Shown piece after piece: positions 5,624 to 5,654 of a stretch of 5,654 nt of DNA (positions within the stretch are counted from its first letter, which is position 1; each line of letters begins with the position of its first letter). The stretch is from Cyanobacteria bacterium UBA11370 (GTDB taxonomy: Bacteria > Cyanobacteriota > Cyanobacteriia > Cyanobacteriales > Coleofasciculaceae). The stretch lies in the NCBI GenBank assembly GCA_003486645.1, contig DNGI01000529.1:1-5654 (forward strand). The letters are read 5' to 3'. The position numbers and the translations under genes were made by a program. Under the pieces are notes generated by a model, which was given only the letters and a program-made list of their open reading frames with translations, had not been told where the DNA came from and ran no database searches.

Positions 5624-5654
5624 GAGGTGCATCAGACTTTCGTTATAGATCCAG

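Larger units (their letters stand above)
5222..5654. other. 433-bp stretch without a recognisable gene
   Basis: No convincing coding sequence, tRNA or rRNA is visible here. From left to right it holds the AT-rich leader of the minus-strand solute-binding protein gene, with a HIP1 octamer (5271-5278) inside an imperfect hairpin; an AT-rich segment (about 5300-5370); a cluster of short inverted repeats (5372-5439); and a MITE-like segment containing a 9-bp tandem repeat (5491-5623). An 11-codon minus-strand ATG frame beginning near 5337 has no ribosome binding site and was not called. The next gene to the right lies outside the window. Confidence 0.6.

Overview
The window looks like chromosomal DNA from a cyanobacterium, most likely a filamentous one with a moderately AT-rich genome. 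Three signs point there. The octamer GCGATCGC (HIP1, over-represented in many cyanobacteria) occurs six times, at 130, 503, 1506, 1910, 2618 and 5271, where chance alone would give about 0.1. The protein families at 1296-3847 (LuxR-type HTH fused to NB-ARC, and a Ser/Thr kinase with an N-terminal four-cysteine zinc ribbon) are characteristic of cyanobacteria. The spacers carry C/T-rich short repeats of the cyanobacterial type. Genus and species cannot be read from this sequence.

Layout, left to right: a C/T-rich low-complexity tract (1-36); a zinc-dependent MDR-family dehydrogenase on the minus strand (34-1092); a 203-bp divergent spacer with a -10-like TATAAT and a direct repeat TCACTTGAATA; a plus-strand gene pair (1296-2711 and 2729-3847, 17 bp apart) encoding an HTH/NB-ARC STAND protein with no C-terminal sensor repeats and a membrane-anchored Ser/Thr kinase; a 15-bp convergent junction; a membrane-anchored family-1 ABC solute-binding protein on the minus strand (3863-5221); and a 433-bp stretch without a gene (5222-5654). 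That last stretch holds a leader hairpin, a nested 48-nt stem-loop with mutually exclusive alternative pairings, and a MITE-like segment containing a 9-bp tandem repeat.

The most interesting unit is the STAND/kinase pair. It is closely spaced, has its own promoter-like region, and is flanked by genes on the opposite strand, so it reads as a self-contained two-gene signalling cassette. The STAND protein stops right after its winged-helix region, where relatives usually continue into WD40 or other repeats, and shows substitutions at two nucleotide-site positions (LDG where LDN/LDD is usual, TSQ where TSR is usual). The kinase keeps K, E, HRD and DFG but has lost two of three glycines in its nucleotide loop. 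That the two proteins work together is inference from gene arrangement. The dehydrogenase and the solute-binding protein are ordinary metabolic/transport genes with no evident tie to the pair. No transposase, phage gene, CRISPR array, tRNA or rRNA was recognised.
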